Assembly: GCA_024811115.1 (NCBI GenBank) | Contig: JAKOGH010001079.1 | Location: 1-13,896, forward strand | Source: Terana coerulea | Taxonomy: Eukaryota > Basidiomycota > Agaricomycetes > Polyporales > Phanerochaetaceae | DNA length: 13,896 nucleotides | Direction of reading: 5' to 3' | Shown: positions 1 through 8,683 of the stretch, in pieces | Numbering within the stretch: position 1 is the first letter of the stretch | Layout: each line of letters starts with the position of its first letter | Position numbers and translations under genes: made by a program | The notes under the pieces: model-generated | Database searches by the model: none | The model's input: only the letters and a program-made list of their open reading frames with translations | Told to the model about the DNA's origin: nothing

Positions 1-1062
1 ATGCGCTGCTTGAGGTGTTTTGACCAGCCCTCAACTCGCCCCCGCGAGATCCGCTTGCCCACTGGTTCGGGGTCCACATGATGTCCGTGTCCGTTCGACT
101 CGTGTCCGTTGGTGGTGTATGACGGCCGCGCAGCCTCGACATCGGCTAATAACGGCGAAGTTCGGATCGCCTTCTCTCAGAGTGTGGACTCGTACTGTCC
201 CTGGCGCGACCAAGCGTCCGCTGTGATATTGAACTGTGCTGCGGCGTAGGATGCGGGCGAGTGGCAGTAGGTGTTACACTATCGTCCTCGAAGACATCGT
301 CATCTGGAACTGACAGACCAGCTTCTGGCTCGCGAGCAAGTAACAGCGTGAGCCCCGAGGGATGGAAGGACCCTGGTCGCCCTCTCGCATACGGCCCAGC
401 GGTGTTGGTAGACGACAGGGTCGTAGTGGACGAGGTCATGTCTGTAGTAGAGTCATTCGTCAAGTGGGACGAGAGAGACACTGAGATAGATGCATTGTCT
501 TCTCCAGGAACGGGCAGCGTCGTGGTCGGGAAGATGAAGGACTCGCTGGAATGGGTCGACAACGGCGACTTCAGGGGCAGGCTCGACAGCTGCATCGTGT
601 TGTCCCGAATGGTCTCCTGTCTGTGCGTGTGCGGGTGCCGGCATGCTTCAGATGGGACACCTTGGAGTGCGAGGACATGAAGCTCTTGGGTTGCAGAAGC
701 CTGGCATGACGGCGGTGATCAGTACAAATGACGAGAGGTTGCGGGGGTATAGAGTTGAAGACGTATAGAGTTAGACGTACCCTGCACGGCTGAGGAGACC
801 CGTTGTTGTGGTCCTGTATGAATTGAGGACCGGACTCGCGAGTTGTGACGGAGTCAGCGTCATCCTTGCTTGAAGTCGCGTTCCCCGGCCCCTCTCTGAT
901 GTCTCTCGCCGCAATACCCGACGGCCCAGGCAGGTCCTCATTTCCTGGCTTGTGTGCGTCCATCACGGCTCGAAGATGGTCGTCCAGGCGAGCTGGAGAA
1001 AAGCGAGATGGTGCGGCGGTCTTCAAATCCTGGGCAATGACTTCAGCACAATGTTCGCTTAT
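1..1062 (-). CDS. Partial gene for a Ser/Thr-rich protein of unknown function
   Basis: Three exons join in one reading frame: 1062-781, 700-196 and 145-1, where the frame runs off the left edge. The introns are 780-701 (80 nt, GTACGT...CAG) and 195-146 (50 nt, GTACGA...TAG); both joins keep phase. The first exon carries a helical-looking, charged stretch (ISEHCAEVIAQDLK). The middle exon encodes a long Ser/Thr/Pro-rich stretch, then GRPGSFHPSGLTLLLARE and an acidic patch. The last exon has an Asn-Gly-His-rich patch and ends in GRVEGWSKHLKQR. I do not recognise the family; no transmembrane helix is seen. No in-frame ATG lies at the upstream end: the exon probably starts at the acceptor CAG at 1065-1063, so at least one 5' exon is missing or lost. 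The first in-frame ATG is at 963. A diverged repeat lies just upstream. Confidence 0.6.
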
Positions 1063-1169
1063 CTGCTCGCGTCGTTATCGTCGTTGGCCACGATCAGGGG
1101 TAATAAAACATCAGGGTGAAATATTCGTCCCCTCGGGCCTTGTGTTAAGCGGAAGAGCGAGAGTGAACG

Positions 1170-1310
1170 AAATGCATTTTCTGACGGCGGTGGTAGTGTG
1201 TAGAGTCTAGAACTGAAGAAGACAGGTAATTTTGCACGCTTTGATTCGATCATGCGCAAAACAAGTCCATATTTGGAAGGAGCGCTAAATCAAAACGGAC
1301 CAAAGGTGCA
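1170..1310 (+). repeat. Dispersed repeat, copy 1
   Basis: This stretch matches 4061-4181 in the same orientation. Shared blocks include AAATGCATT, CTGACGGCGG, GGTAGTG, CGCAAAACA, TTTGGAA and AAAACGGAC in the same order. By eye roughly 80 percent of the right-hand half is identical. Copy 1 carries about 20 extra bases around 1200-1226. I see no terminal inverted repeats, target duplication or coding capacity, so the class (MITE, LTR remnant or other) is unknown. Confidence 0.7.
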
Positions 1311-1445
1311 TTCTTCAAAATTCGTGTCGAATTGAACAGCTTGAGACATGCTTGAATCGTTGGGCTTTGCACATTCATCTTCAGCAGAGCCAGTATGAGC
1401 GTAACTAACACCCAATTCATCATACATTGAGGTGTCATTATAGAG

Positions 1446-2290
1446 TCAGAGAGGGGTCAATACGCTGCAGCCGTACTGATGTCCTCGGCGATATCACTTG
1501 ATTGGTGTCACTTGATTCGAAAGAACACTACTTCACGCCGTAAGCATTGACATTTTAGAAGATCCAAAGAGCTCCTGACCGAGCTTATTGAGCTTCTTGA
1601 TGTAGCAAGCATTGAAAAGGTTAACAGTGAGTCATTTACGCTGGTCACGCTGTAACATCATGCGACCACCACCTTTCAGGCACCCCTGCCTTCCATACAC
1701 ACCAACCCACCGGCAAGCCAAGCTCGGATGAGATTGAGCTTACCCCGCTAGACTGCATACAATGCGAGCTGCGAGGTTTATGCGAGAGCCTCTATCCCAT
1801 CCGAGTCACCCTGTACATTACCGTTTAGCAGATAAACACAGGCGTACCGAAGATTATCGAACATACTTTGCCCTGAAAATTAGAGCATGATGAGTAATAG
1901 TCAAAATTCCCTAGAGGACGAACGTTCACCAGTTTTTGTAGTTCAGGCCGAATCAAACAACGCCCCGCACTATCTGCGTGCGACAAACTTGAAGAACGGT
2001 CCATAACGCTGGACTGGGTCTGCATGATGCGCTGACACCTTGCAGACCCGTTCGAGTGCAATGGATTGTGCTAACTGATGCTTCGGATCATCGCTCAGGC
2101 CACACAGGCAGCCCGCTTCGCATACGCTCTCGACAAGGAAGGCGGTATCCAGGGTGTCGTGCGCCTCGCCAAGAAGCTTCTGCGCGCCGGAGTGTTAGAG
2201 CCGCACGGGACGAAAAACCGCTTTGCATTGGTGATATGGTACCAGCGACGGATGACTCGACTCGGACAGGCGAATAGGTCTGTATTCTGA
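1446..2290 (+). pseudogene. Decayed intron-containing coding region, family unknown
   Basis: Several pieces look like exons of one plus-strand gene. The clearest pair is 1559-1626 and 1680-1809, separated by a well-formed 53-nt intron (GTGAGT at 1627, TTTCAG ending at 1679) that keeps phase. They encode ...ELIELLDVASIEKVN, then STPAFHTHQPTGKPSSDE and LDCIQCELRGLCE. A further exon-like piece starts at 2101 after a CTAAC branch-like site and CAG, and encodes ATQAARFAYALDKEGG and VVRLAKKLLRAGVLE with strong G/C preference at third codon positions. Between them (about 1826-2075) the same frame has several stops (TAG at 1826, TGA and TAA beyond), and no intron I can find removes them cleanly. A weaker piece at 1446-1503 (RGQYAAAVLMSSAIS) may belong upstream. 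I do not recognise the family. It could be a real gene with mis-seen exons rather than a relic. Confidence 0.45.
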
Positions 2291-3345
2291 AACACCATAT
2301 TATGCCTGGCCCACAGATCGTTAGGACACTATAAAGACAACTTGCAATTCGAAATGTGCACGTACCACATGACAAGGGCGAACGTAACAATGAAGGTCCA
2401 GTGATTGATTGCATTGCATCCGGCTGTCCGCCACATGTAGAAACAGGCCTATCAATAACCAGACACCCCAACATAAACTTCCGGTGGACGGCACGGTAGA
2501 GTAAACCGAACTTACAAAACCAGTCAAAATCCGGTGCAATGTCATGTGTCAGCACAAGCTAGTTGGATATGCTGTCGCACAAATATGGTCGCGTCCCGGC
2601 TTGTTGCAGTCGACCCCATGCTAGGCAGGGTATATAGGCGTAGCAGACCTCGACCAAATATTTCGCGAACTCCACAGGGGGCTTGTTAATTTGTTCCTGG
2701 CATTGTGCAGCATTTGAGCTACCTGCCGTAACATTGAGCTGTGGCGACCTTGGCCGGTGCAATGCCGCATATCGTGCCGGATGAATGTTGACAGATGCAT
2801 CACGGCACGAGCGGCGAGCGACGAGCGCATCGTCTCTGCGTGTTCGCGAATGAACGATGAAGGGACGGTCTCCCTCATGCAGCACTATGATCAAGAGCGA
2901 TGGGATGAGCGTAGGTTTATGTCTATGCGAGCGTGCCGCCAAAGTGAATCATCACGCACGGTCTTGGGTCGATACTAGAGAGTATACTTCATGTCGACCC
3001 GGGCGAAGGCAAAATCAGTTCCACGCTTATTCTCAGAATTATGAGAGTGAATGGCATTCCCAGCTCATTGAGGTATGAGCGAACATTGACCTGTAGAAGG
3101 GACCAGATATTGAAGTAGAGCGAAGGCGGTAGTAGTGGTACTTACAATGCACTTCAAACAATGTGTTCAACGGCCTTTAAGCTTCTGTCATACACTCCCG
3201 GCGCCGTTCTTTGCGAACTAGTTTGCGAACGTGTCTGATGAGCGGTGCGGTCTGGTGTAAACTTAACAGCCAGGAGGACTCATCGTTAGTGCAGCACTGG
3301 ATTGAAAAATATCTTACACATACTTTCGGGGTCCTTTCCATGCGC
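2291..3345. other. Intergenic stretch without a supported gene
   Basis: About 1 kb between the decayed coding region and the TATA box of the secreted-protein gene. On the minus strand there are two intron-like arrangements (GTAAGT near 2515 with TAG near 2450, and GTACGT near 2368 with CCTAAC and CAG near 2310), but the flanking peptides are short and the frame is ambiguous. A 127-codon minus-strand open frame at 2559-2942 shows no domain, no coding bias and no splice context. I see nothing else in it. Confidence 0.5.
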
Positions 3346-3353
3346 TATAAAAG
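3346..3353 (+). promoter_or_regulatory. TATA box of the secreted crystallin-like gene
   Basis: TATAAAAG lies 88 bases upstream of the ATG at 3434. It is followed by a pyrimidine-rich leader with no upstream ATG, which fits transcription starting near 3375. Confidence 0.7.
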
Positions 3354-3433
3354 CTCATTTACGACACAGTGAAAGGACAGAAGCAGCCCACCTGGTCTTC
3401 TATTCACTGCTCTACCCGAAACAGACAGCCAAC

Positions 3434-3921
3434 ATGCAATTCCCGAACACCTCTTTCAGTCTTCTTGCTGGCGTCGTCGCCTTGCTCGGCGCGGCTCTCG
3501 CTGCCCCAACTGTCCAGGTCAGTAACCATCATCTGTGCGAGTGAAGGTATGCTCACCGATGGACTTGACATCGGCGTACGGCAGAAGCGCGCAGACGGGA
3601 ACATCTACGTCTGCACCGCCTGGGACTGGTCTGGCGACTGCGCCAACATCGGCTTCTACGACGGCCAATGCCAGAACTTTGCCAGCGAGTTCCAGGACGA
3701 CATATCCAGCGTCGGCCCCGACTCCGGCTGGGAGTGCCTGTTGTTCGTGTACGCAGGATCAGAGACGACTATTCATGGCAGCGACTCGAACTCACATCAT
3801 TTCGCACAGAAACTATGACTGCAACGACAACCAGGGTGTCTACTACGTCAGTAGCCCCGGTGTTTCCGAGTTGACTACCGACAACGACGCGTTCAGCTCG
3901 TTCGAATGCTACCGCAACTAG
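3434..3921 (+). CDS. Small secreted cysteine-rich protein, probable beta/gamma-crystallin fold
   Basis: Three exons, 3434-3517, 3585-3748 and 3810-3921, give 119 residues. The introns are 3518-3584 (67 nt, GTCAGT...CAG, phase 0) and 3749-3809 (61 nt, GTACGC...CAG, phase 2). Residues 1-23 form a signal peptide ending ALA/A. A short propeptide ends in Lys29-Arg30, a Kex2-type site, leaving an 89-residue mature protein with six Cys (38, 47, 57, 79, 87, 116). NDAFSS at 108-113 fits the known crystallin calcium motif [N/D][N/D]xx[S/T]S exactly. QDDISS at 65-70 fits except for Gln in the first position. Each sits in one half of the mature protein, as expected for two Greek keys. The calcium-binding role is inference. 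A TATA box lies 88 bases upstream. Secreted proteins of this size are common in basidiomycetes; biological role unknown. The gene looks intact. Confidence 0.85.
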
Positions 3922-4540
3922 ACCACGAACGTGAATGAACCCGAGGTCCTGATCGAATCCGAAGGTCGTGCAGGATTGACTGTAGTAACTGTTAGCTATG
4001 GAGTACGGGTGGAAAATCAATGTGGTTGTATTGCTTGGCACGAATATTCAGTACTAAGCAAAATGCATTATTACCTGACGGCGGCGGTAGTGGGCGGGCC
4101 AGGTTGCATGCTTTGACTCGATCACGCGCAAAACATGTCCAGATTTGGAACCGAGCGTCAAGTGAAAACGGACTAAATGCACACAGCCAATCGCAGTCCT
4201 GTATAATTCTCTTCATCGTCAGGAGTTGCTCAAGAAAGCGAATGCACGGAATCCGTTTGATTTGAATATATGTGCGATACGCCGCTGTAGGCTGCATTCC
4301 CTCGCGTCAAAAGCCTCAGCAACCAAGTTATATACACAGTCCGCGCTCAACACACGTTGACAGTTGCGATTGGTGATCTATTCCTATTTTACACAATATT
4401 GTTACTGCTCTATTGTACACATATAACGTGGGCCAATGCGGCCGAATCTCCAGTCTTTAATGTTGCGAACACTATGTAAAGTGCATTAATGTCGAGTATG
4501 CGAGGTGAGTCCATTGGTATCGTAGTCGGCGGGAGGTAGT
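3922..4540. other. Intergenic stretch between convergent genes
   Basis: This lies between the 3' end of the secreted-protein gene (plus) and the 3' end of the two-module gene (minus), so it should hold both terminators and 3' UTRs. It contains repeat copy 2. The stretch 4300-4500 is AT-rich. I see no convincing coding sequence, structural RNA or canonical AATAAA signal. Confidence 0.6.
4061..4181 (+). repeat. Dispersed repeat, copy 2
   Basis: Same orientation as 1170-1310, with the same ordered blocks AAATGCATT, CTGACGGCGG, GGTAGTG, GCATGCTTTGA, CGCAAAACATGTCC, TTTGGAA and AAAACGGACTAA. It lacks the roughly 20 bases that copy 1 has in its middle. It sits in the convergent intergenic region and has no coding potential that I can support. 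Confidence 0.7.
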
Positions 4541-5933
4541 TCAGTGGGACACGCCAACGTCGCCGATGATCTGGACAGAGTCGGTGGTCTCTGAACGCGA
4601 CATCGGCGGGGTCTCGTGCAACTCGAGCTCACGCGGGGTGACGGCACCAGGCATGGCGGCCTCCTCACTCGCGCTGCCGACAGTGGCGGCGGCCTTGGCG
4701 TCGAGGTCGATGTTCACCTGCGCAGGCGCAGGGAGGTTGATCGTCTCCGCAATCCGCTCGTTGGCAGCAAGATCCTTGAGCTCGACGTGGGCGTTCTCCG
4801 ACGCAGTCGTACCGTTCACGCCGCGGGTTGCCCTACAGAAGTAAACTAGATTAGAGTAAGTTACAATAGTGGAGTTAGTGGACGTACTTGATGCGCTCAG
4901 CGTCACGCAGCGCCGCCTCACGGAGGAGCTCCTCCTTGGTCGAAGCAGGCGGGGCGGTGACGGTGCTCTTGCGGCGCCAGTTGGGGCTCGTGTCGGCGGA
5001 CATCTCATTCGACGAGCGGCGCGGCTTGCCGGCGTCGTTTGAGCCCCTGCGCTTGGCCTCGACGGGACTCGTGCTCCCCGAGCTCTTCTCGCTCGAGCCC
5101 TGGCGCGGCAGCTTGTCCCGCGTCTCGCTCGATCCGCGGCGCATGTGGCCGCTGACCTTCAGGGCGCCAATGGTGTGCGCACCCATGGACATCTGGCGCG
5201 GTTTCCGTGTGTTCTCGTTGGAGTTCTGGCGTGGTTTGCTAGTGACAGCTTTCGTCTCAGTGTTCTTGGCGGCAGCGGACTGCGCTTCGGCGGCGAGAGA
5301 GCCGGGCGGCGGGCGGAAGCCCAGTGCACGGTGCTCGTGCGACATAAGTTTGCGGGCCTCGACTGCAACGAAGAGGTCATTATATGCGCCTATAGACTGT
5401 CGAGATGCATGCTTACTCGGTGTGATGTTGCTGAGATCGACTGCAGGCTCGAGTCCGTCAGTAGCCTTGGGTGATGCGGATCCATCACTAGACTCGCTCC
5501 GCTCCGCGCTGGAAGTTCATCAGTACATCACGAGTCAAGTTTATACAGCATGACTTACAGAATGCGCTCAGCGTCGACCTTGGCCGCCTCCTTGATCTTC
5601 TCGGGATCGGGGGTAGGGATCCCGTCGACTTCGGGGTGCTTGGCAGCGGCGGCCTGAGCCTCGGCAGCCAACGAACCATTCGGTGGCCGGAAGCCAAGGA
5701 CTTTGTGCTCGATAGACATGATCTTCTTGGCCTCGACTGCGGGAAGGGTCAGATTACTGACCATTCAGAGTAATAGCCAACGTACCTCTGCCGATAGCGT
5801 TCAAGTCGATGCCCATGGACTCTGCGATGGCAGCGCCAGCCGACAGCCTTCTCGAAGCCAGTGCATTGACGAACGTCGTACTCTCGACAACTGGCGATGC
5901 AGCAATTGCAGGGGCAGCGAACATAGTAGCCAT
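4541..5933 (-). CDS. Two-module protein of unknown function with R-[R/Q]-x-S array
   Basis: Five exons on the minus strand, 5933-5786, 5736-5559, 5508-5417, 5362-4888 and 4832-4541, give 394 residues. The four introns are 49-55 nt, GT...AG, all in phase. I do not recognise the family. The core is a repeated module: residues starting at exon 2 (VEAKKIMSIEHKVLGF...) and at exon 4 (IEARKLMSHEHRALGF...), both running through GFRPPxGSLAAEAQ; 25 of 33 residues are identical. Both copies end in DAERI. Exon 4 also carries a hydrophilic insert with seven R-[R/Q]-x-S motifs, a pattern typical of sites for basophilic kinases such as PKA. The C-terminal exon is acidic and Ala-rich. There is no signal peptide or membrane segment, so an intracellular place is likely. 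The N-terminus (MATMFAAPAIAAS) is Ala-rich. The start at 5933 is the first ATG after a TATA box and leader. Nothing suggests it is broken. Confidence 0.85.
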
Positions 5934-5970
5934 GGTGGAAGTTGAGTGAAGTTGGGCGAAGGTGGTTGGG

Positions 5971-6024
5971 TGAAGGCGGGTGGTTGAGTGAAGGTGGGTG
6001 GTTGCGTGAAGATGGGTGGTTGTT
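5971..6024 (-). repeat. Three 18-bp tandem repeats in the leader of the two-module gene
   Basis: Three head-to-tail 18-bp units, 5971-5988, 5989-6006 and 6007-6024, each read on the plus strand as TGAAGnnGGGTGGTTGnn. A degenerate partial unit precedes them at 5947-5970. They lie between the TATA box and the ATG of the minus-strand gene, so the transcript would carry a C/A/T-rich repeat (CAACCACCC...CTTCA) in its 5' UTR. No ATG occurs within it. Confidence 0.8.
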
Positions 6025-6073
6025 GAGAGGGAAAGAGTCGAACAACGGGTGTGGTGTTAGTCGAGATGGCGGT

Positions 6074-6085
6074 GGATACTTATAG
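6074..6085 (-). promoter_or_regulatory. TATA box of the two-module gene
   Basis: Read on the minus strand as CTATAAGTATCC, about 145 bases upstream of the ATG at 5933. The tandem-repeat leader lies between it and the start codon. Confidence 0.55.
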
Positions 6086-7028
6086 CTCCTCCGCGGTTAG
6101 TTGGAGCACCCTTTGCGTCACAGGCGGCCTTCTGCACCACCGGCCGCGCGGAAGACGGAGTCGAAGCGACATCGCTGTGAGCCTGTACCGCAACCGAACC
6201 GCAACGACCTGGGAACGGGGGAGCGCAACGCCAAGGTACGCAGCAGAAACAAGAGAACCAAGATAGTCGAAGGAGTTGCGGTGTAAGAAGCACACCCAAT
6301 CTCAGATCCCGACGCAGCGTCATTGATCTCCCCTCATTTCAAAGTCCGCGATCTAGCGCTCATCCTTCAACTCTTTGGATTCGAACCGCGTACGCGCCAG
6401 AAATTAGGCAGCTTTTATGTTCATTGAACACATTTTCCTGCTAGATTTACGTCTCTTGCGTAGCACATTCACTCGTCTATGTTATGATTCAACACACGAA
6501 CCACTTCTGATTTTTGCGGTGATGTATCTCAAGACGCCGATCACCCCGTGCACGTCTTCTTACCGCAACGCTGGATGTTACGCTGTAAGTTTGGTATGTT
6601 CCCTCACTCATCCACTTCTTTGCTACACGGTAGCACTGAGGAGATCGCGACTTCTTAGGATCACTTCGAGATTAGGCTACTGCCAATTCCGGGCAAGCGC
6701 TACCACTGCATGTCTTGGACTGCGCTGCGCAATGGCACCACCGTGGGTACGTGCTCTGGTTAGTCTGTGAAATCAACGTGTAGTATTTCTGACCTATCTT
6801 CTGTGCCTGCTTGTTATGCTGCGGTTCGCGGTGCATCAGCTACGTGGAGCAGTGCGGTTCACACACAGAGGAGTGGCCCTTGAATATGCATGAGGATGAA
6901 GTACACGTTGACTCCATGCCGGGATGATCAAGGTGTGCTTTGGCCTTCCACAACGGTGATGATCAGAGTGGGACTTATAAGCACAGTATAAGACAGAAAA
7001 AGGGCCTATGAGCGAGAATAAGGGTACT
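6086..7028. other. Intergenic stretch upstream of the two-module gene
   Basis: About 940 bases between that gene's TATA box and the 3' end of the F-box pseudogene, both minus strand. The part next to the TATA box is the likely promoter. A plus-strand open frame at 6417-6770 contains an intron-like GTAAGT...GTAG (6585-6633), but splicing it leads at once to a stop and no domain is visible. I see no gene or structural RNA. Confidence 0.55.
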
Positions 7029-8683
7029 TCAGGCTCGAAGGTCTTCGGAGCCCTCGAGCCAGAGCTCCTGGTCAGCCAACTCCATCATCTCCTGCTTCAT
7101 TATCGCCATGTCCTTCAACACAACCCGCCATTCCTCAATTTGCGGGTCCTCTGCAGCGCGCAACCCGTGGGCGACGATGCACGCCTGCGGAAAACACCGC
7201 ATGCAGGAATCGGACGGTAGGCACAGGCGTCGTGATGCGCGACGTGTCCAAATCGAACGAGCACAGGCTCGCGAAGGACGGAAGCGGTGGTATACAGGGT
7301 GCGCTGCTCGTCGTCCGCGAGACCAATCAGCCGCACGCCTATTTCTTCCAACTTGGTGCATGCACTGGCGACGTACAGCACATCCTCGCAGGTAACTGCC
7401 GAGGATCTCGAGTTCGCTTGGCCAAGAAAGAGTTGGCGCATATTCGCCCATGCGGACGCCGCATCACGAACAGCTTGGCTGCTGAAGACCATCGGCGAAT
7501 GCTGGAAGTCCAGCACGTGCATGTTGGTGATTCAGAGTAGCGGAGACAGTGCGCTAATATCGACCGATGGCTAGTTGCTCCCTGTGTCTTTGGTGGTGAC
7601 GGCAAGCTCGCAGGCGGTCAGCGTCGCATGAAAGCGAGCGAGCGAGGTCGCCAGAGAGTTGATCAGCGCGACAGAGGCGGTCCTGCGAAGCAGCTGTATC
7701 TTCAGCTTCGTGAGCTTGGTGGAATTAATCCTATTCATCATCAAAGCCGCGATGCTTCCCTCTTGGTATTTAATGTCTAGGCTTTGCAGTGAGGGAAACA
7801 GTTTCGACGTGTCGTCCTAGGAATGGTGGCCGTCGCCCGGCAGTAGCCCTACGACAAGGTCTTCAAGGGCGGGAAGACGGCCTAGACAGTAAAGTTGGTC
7901 TTCGGTTATCAGAGACTGCATCAGAATCCAGACCCTCGTCAGGCTTTGCATGCTGAACACAGAGTGTCATACAGGCCCCCGCGGACGTTGGGACTCCCAG
8001 CGCAGTCCTCGAAGTGCCGGCGCGGATGCCATGAGCAGGTGCAAGAGGTCCTCAACATCGGTGTCTCCGCGCGATAACCCAGCGATGCGGAGGGAGGGCT
8101 GGATGAAGAGATGGTAGACCTCCATTGGGATCTCGCTGTCGGTGATGAAGCTACGCAGGTGTGGAAAAGGTCGTTCGCCGATGCGCGTGAAATGGTCACT
8201 CACAGCCTCGTAGCATTGTTTGTGCACGCTGTGACTTGCAGGTCCGACTAGACTGAGCAGAATCCGGAGGGAGCGTACCCGGACAGCGTGGTGCTTGAAG
8301 CGGTCCCAGCGGTTGTTTGACTGTCTATCGTACAGCAAGGGGCAGGTTTGTCAGTGTGTTGCTACCAGGGAAGAAGCGCATGACAGACTGACCAGGGCAC
8401 CAGTAGGGAAGTACTTGTCTTTTCTCCAGTCAAGCGCGTCTCCAGGCAAGCACAGAAACAATGGCTTGAGAGTCTGCATTTCTGACCATAGCCTGTTCAT
8501 GACTGGTTCGTAAAGGCTATGACATGTCAGTCCAAGGCTTGCGAGGCATCCTCCGGTGTGGGACGGCCTGTACGGCACCCGACGGCTCACCCGGCGACGA
8601 GGCGGAGGGTCGTAATCGTAGCCAAGTGGCACGTATTCGAGAATGCGTTCCACGATCTCGTCGATGTGGAGGCACGGATGCAT
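7029..8683 (-). pseudogene. F-box/leucine-rich-repeat protein, degraded
   Basis: Exon 1 (8683-8393) encodes an F-box-like N-terminus: HIDEIVERILEYVP, then ASLGLTCHSLYEPVMNRLW. A 72-nt intron (8392-8321, GTCAGT...CAG) joins it in phase to a long frame that starts SNNRWDRFKHHAVRVRSL, as usual for basidiomycete F-box proteins. The rest has regular leucine-rich stretches (FPSLQSLDIKY, ISALSPLL, MHVLDFQ, KLEEIGVRLIGL). Four in-frame stops break it: TGA 7969-7967, TAG 7819-7817, TAG 7573-7571 and TGA 7534-7532. Two frameshifts follow, each equal to one extra base: one in about 7270-7300, one at a run of four T at 7194-7191. After the second the frame runs IEEWRVVLKDMAIMKQE to a stop at 7031-7029. 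Family members act as substrate adaptors of SCF ubiquitin ligases; this copy cannot make a full protein. A 39-nt GT...AG could remove the TAG at 7819, but it is too short and weak to trust. Confidence 0.82.

Noticed and set aside
261..680. Plus-strand open frame of 139 codons
   Set aside because: It mirrors the middle exon of the left-edge minus-strand gene, where the join across two introns is in phase.
1494..1521. Short direct repeat TCACTTGATT with 14-base period
   Set aside because: Only two units with ten matching bases; too little to separate from chance.
2559..2942. Minus-strand open frame of 127 codons
   Set aside because: Composition is arbitrary, no splice sites or motifs fit, and overlapping frames on both strands are equally open.
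4888..5553. Long plus-strand open frame of 221 codons
   Set aside because: It is antisense to exons 2-4 of the two-module gene, whose spliced frame shows an internal protein repeat and phased introns.
6377..6387. tRNA-like T-loop sequence GGATTCGAACC
   Set aside because: On neither strand do the flanking bases form a five-pair T stem, and no matching anticodon arm or acceptor stem is present.
6417..6770. Plus-strand open frame of 117 codons with an internal GTAAGT...GTAG
   Set aside because: Splicing it gives an immediate stop, codon use is unlike the neighbours, and no domain or promoter is seen.
7819..7857. A 39-nt GT...AG that would remove one stop of the F-box pseudogene
   Set aside because: It is shorter than any other intron here, has a weak GTCGTA donor, and leaves three stops and two frameshifts.
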